Shown here in pieces: positions 5,680 through 6,016 of a stretch of DNA of 6,016 nucleotides (the stretch's first letter is position 1; every line of letters starts with the position of its first letter). The position numbers and the translations under genes were made by a program. Source of the stretch: Prevotellaceae bacterium (GTDB taxonomy: Bacteria; Bacteroidota; Bacteroidia; Bacteroidales; UBA932); assembly GCA_031289385.1 (NCBI GenBank), contig JAITPP010000100.1, forward strand, positions 1-6,016. The letters run 5' to 3'. Under the pieces are notes generated by a model that saw only the letters and a list, made by a program, of their open reading frames with translations, was not told the origin of the DNA and ran no database searches.

Positions 5680-6016
5680 ATGAATTCTAATGAAATAAGA
5701 AAAGGTTTTTTAGACTTTTTTAAGTCGAAACAACATACTGTCGTGCCTTCTGCGCCAATGGTTGTAACCAACGATCCTACATTAATGTTTACCAATGCGG
5801 GGATGAATCAATTTAAAGATATTTTTCTCGGAAATGCTCCTGCAAAAAACAAGCGTGTTGCCGACACTCAAAAATGTTTGCGGGTTTCGGGCAAACACAA
5901 CGATTTGGAAGAAGTAGGGCACGATACTTACCACCATACCATGTTCGAAATGCTTGGAAACTGGAGTTTCGGCGATTATTTCAAGCAGGAAGCCATCGCC
6001 TGGGCGTGGGAACTGT
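5680..6016 (+). CDS. alaS: Alanyl-tRNA synthetase, N-terminal part (partial)
   Basis: AlaRS joins alanine to tRNA-Ala using ATP in the cytoplasm and is essential. The 112 residues present carry the class II catalytic core start. PSAPMVVTNDPTLMFTNAGM (23-42) is the characteristic AlaRS N-terminal block. The motif 2 region is at about 62-101, with TQKCLRVSGKHNDLEEVG and then HHTMFEMLGNWSFGDYF. These are near-invariant in the family. Full-length proteins are about 870-880 residues, so the rest of the catalytic domain and the tRNA-recognition, editing and C-Ala domains are past the window edge. The start at 5680 (MNSNEIRKGFLDFF) fits family N-termini best. An in-frame ATG at 5668 would add four residues (MILD). 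Neither has a Shine-Dalgarno sequence, as is usual in Bacteroidota. It is transcribed divergently from the M23 pair. Confidence 0.97.
   Translation, partial: MNSNEIRKGFLDFFKSKQHTVVPSAPMVVTNDPTLMFTNAGMNQFKDIFLGNAPAKNKRVADTQKCLRVSGKHNDLEEVGHDTYHHTMFEMLGNWSFGDYFKQEAIAWAWEL

Overview
The window is AT-rich chromosomal DNA that most likely comes from a Bacteroidota bacterium, perhaps of the order Bacteroidales. Four things support this. The alanyl-tRNA synthetase N-terminus has a Bacteroidota-type sequence. The AddB-like nuclease and the M23 peptidases have the form usual in that phylum. The starts of the first M23 gene, alaS and the nuclease gene lack a Shine-Dalgarno sequence. Matches to the Bacteroidota -7 promoter element (TAnnTTTG) lie upstream of genes. 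No tRNA, rRNA, CRISPR array or intact insertion sequence is visible.

Layout from left to right. (1) 1-99 is the 3' end of a gene whose last residues look like the AdoMet-binding motif II of an N6/N4 DNA methyltransferase. A U-tailed hairpin that could be its terminator follows. (2) 100-659 is a gap of about 560 bp without a convincing gene. It holds a short-period TGATT repeat, a 13-bp inverted repeat bounding about 306 bp, and several small palindromes. (3) 660-3470 (+) is a complete AddB-type nuclease with a PD-(D/E)XK active site and four cysteines placed for a 4Fe-4S cluster. No AddA helicase gene lies beside it in the window. (4) 3471-3663 is a convergent intergenic region with an imperfect hairpin and a degenerate AATCTGCGT tandem repeat. 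(5) 5558-3664 (-) is a two-gene operon of paralogous membrane-anchored M23 (LytM-type) metallopeptidases joined by a 4-bp ATGA overlap. (6) 5559-5679 is the divergent promoter region, with a 17-bp palindrome. (7) 5680-6016 (+) is the start of alaS, cut by the window edge.

The genes are mostly housekeeping: DNA end processing, cell-wall remodelling and tRNA charging. The left end, with a probable DNA methyltransferase and a long repeat-bearing gap, looks most like the edge of an accessory or restriction-modification region. I see no convincing undescribed multi-gene system here. The most useful leads are the repeat families, the methyltransferase tail, the tandem M23 pair and the palindrome upstream of alaS.
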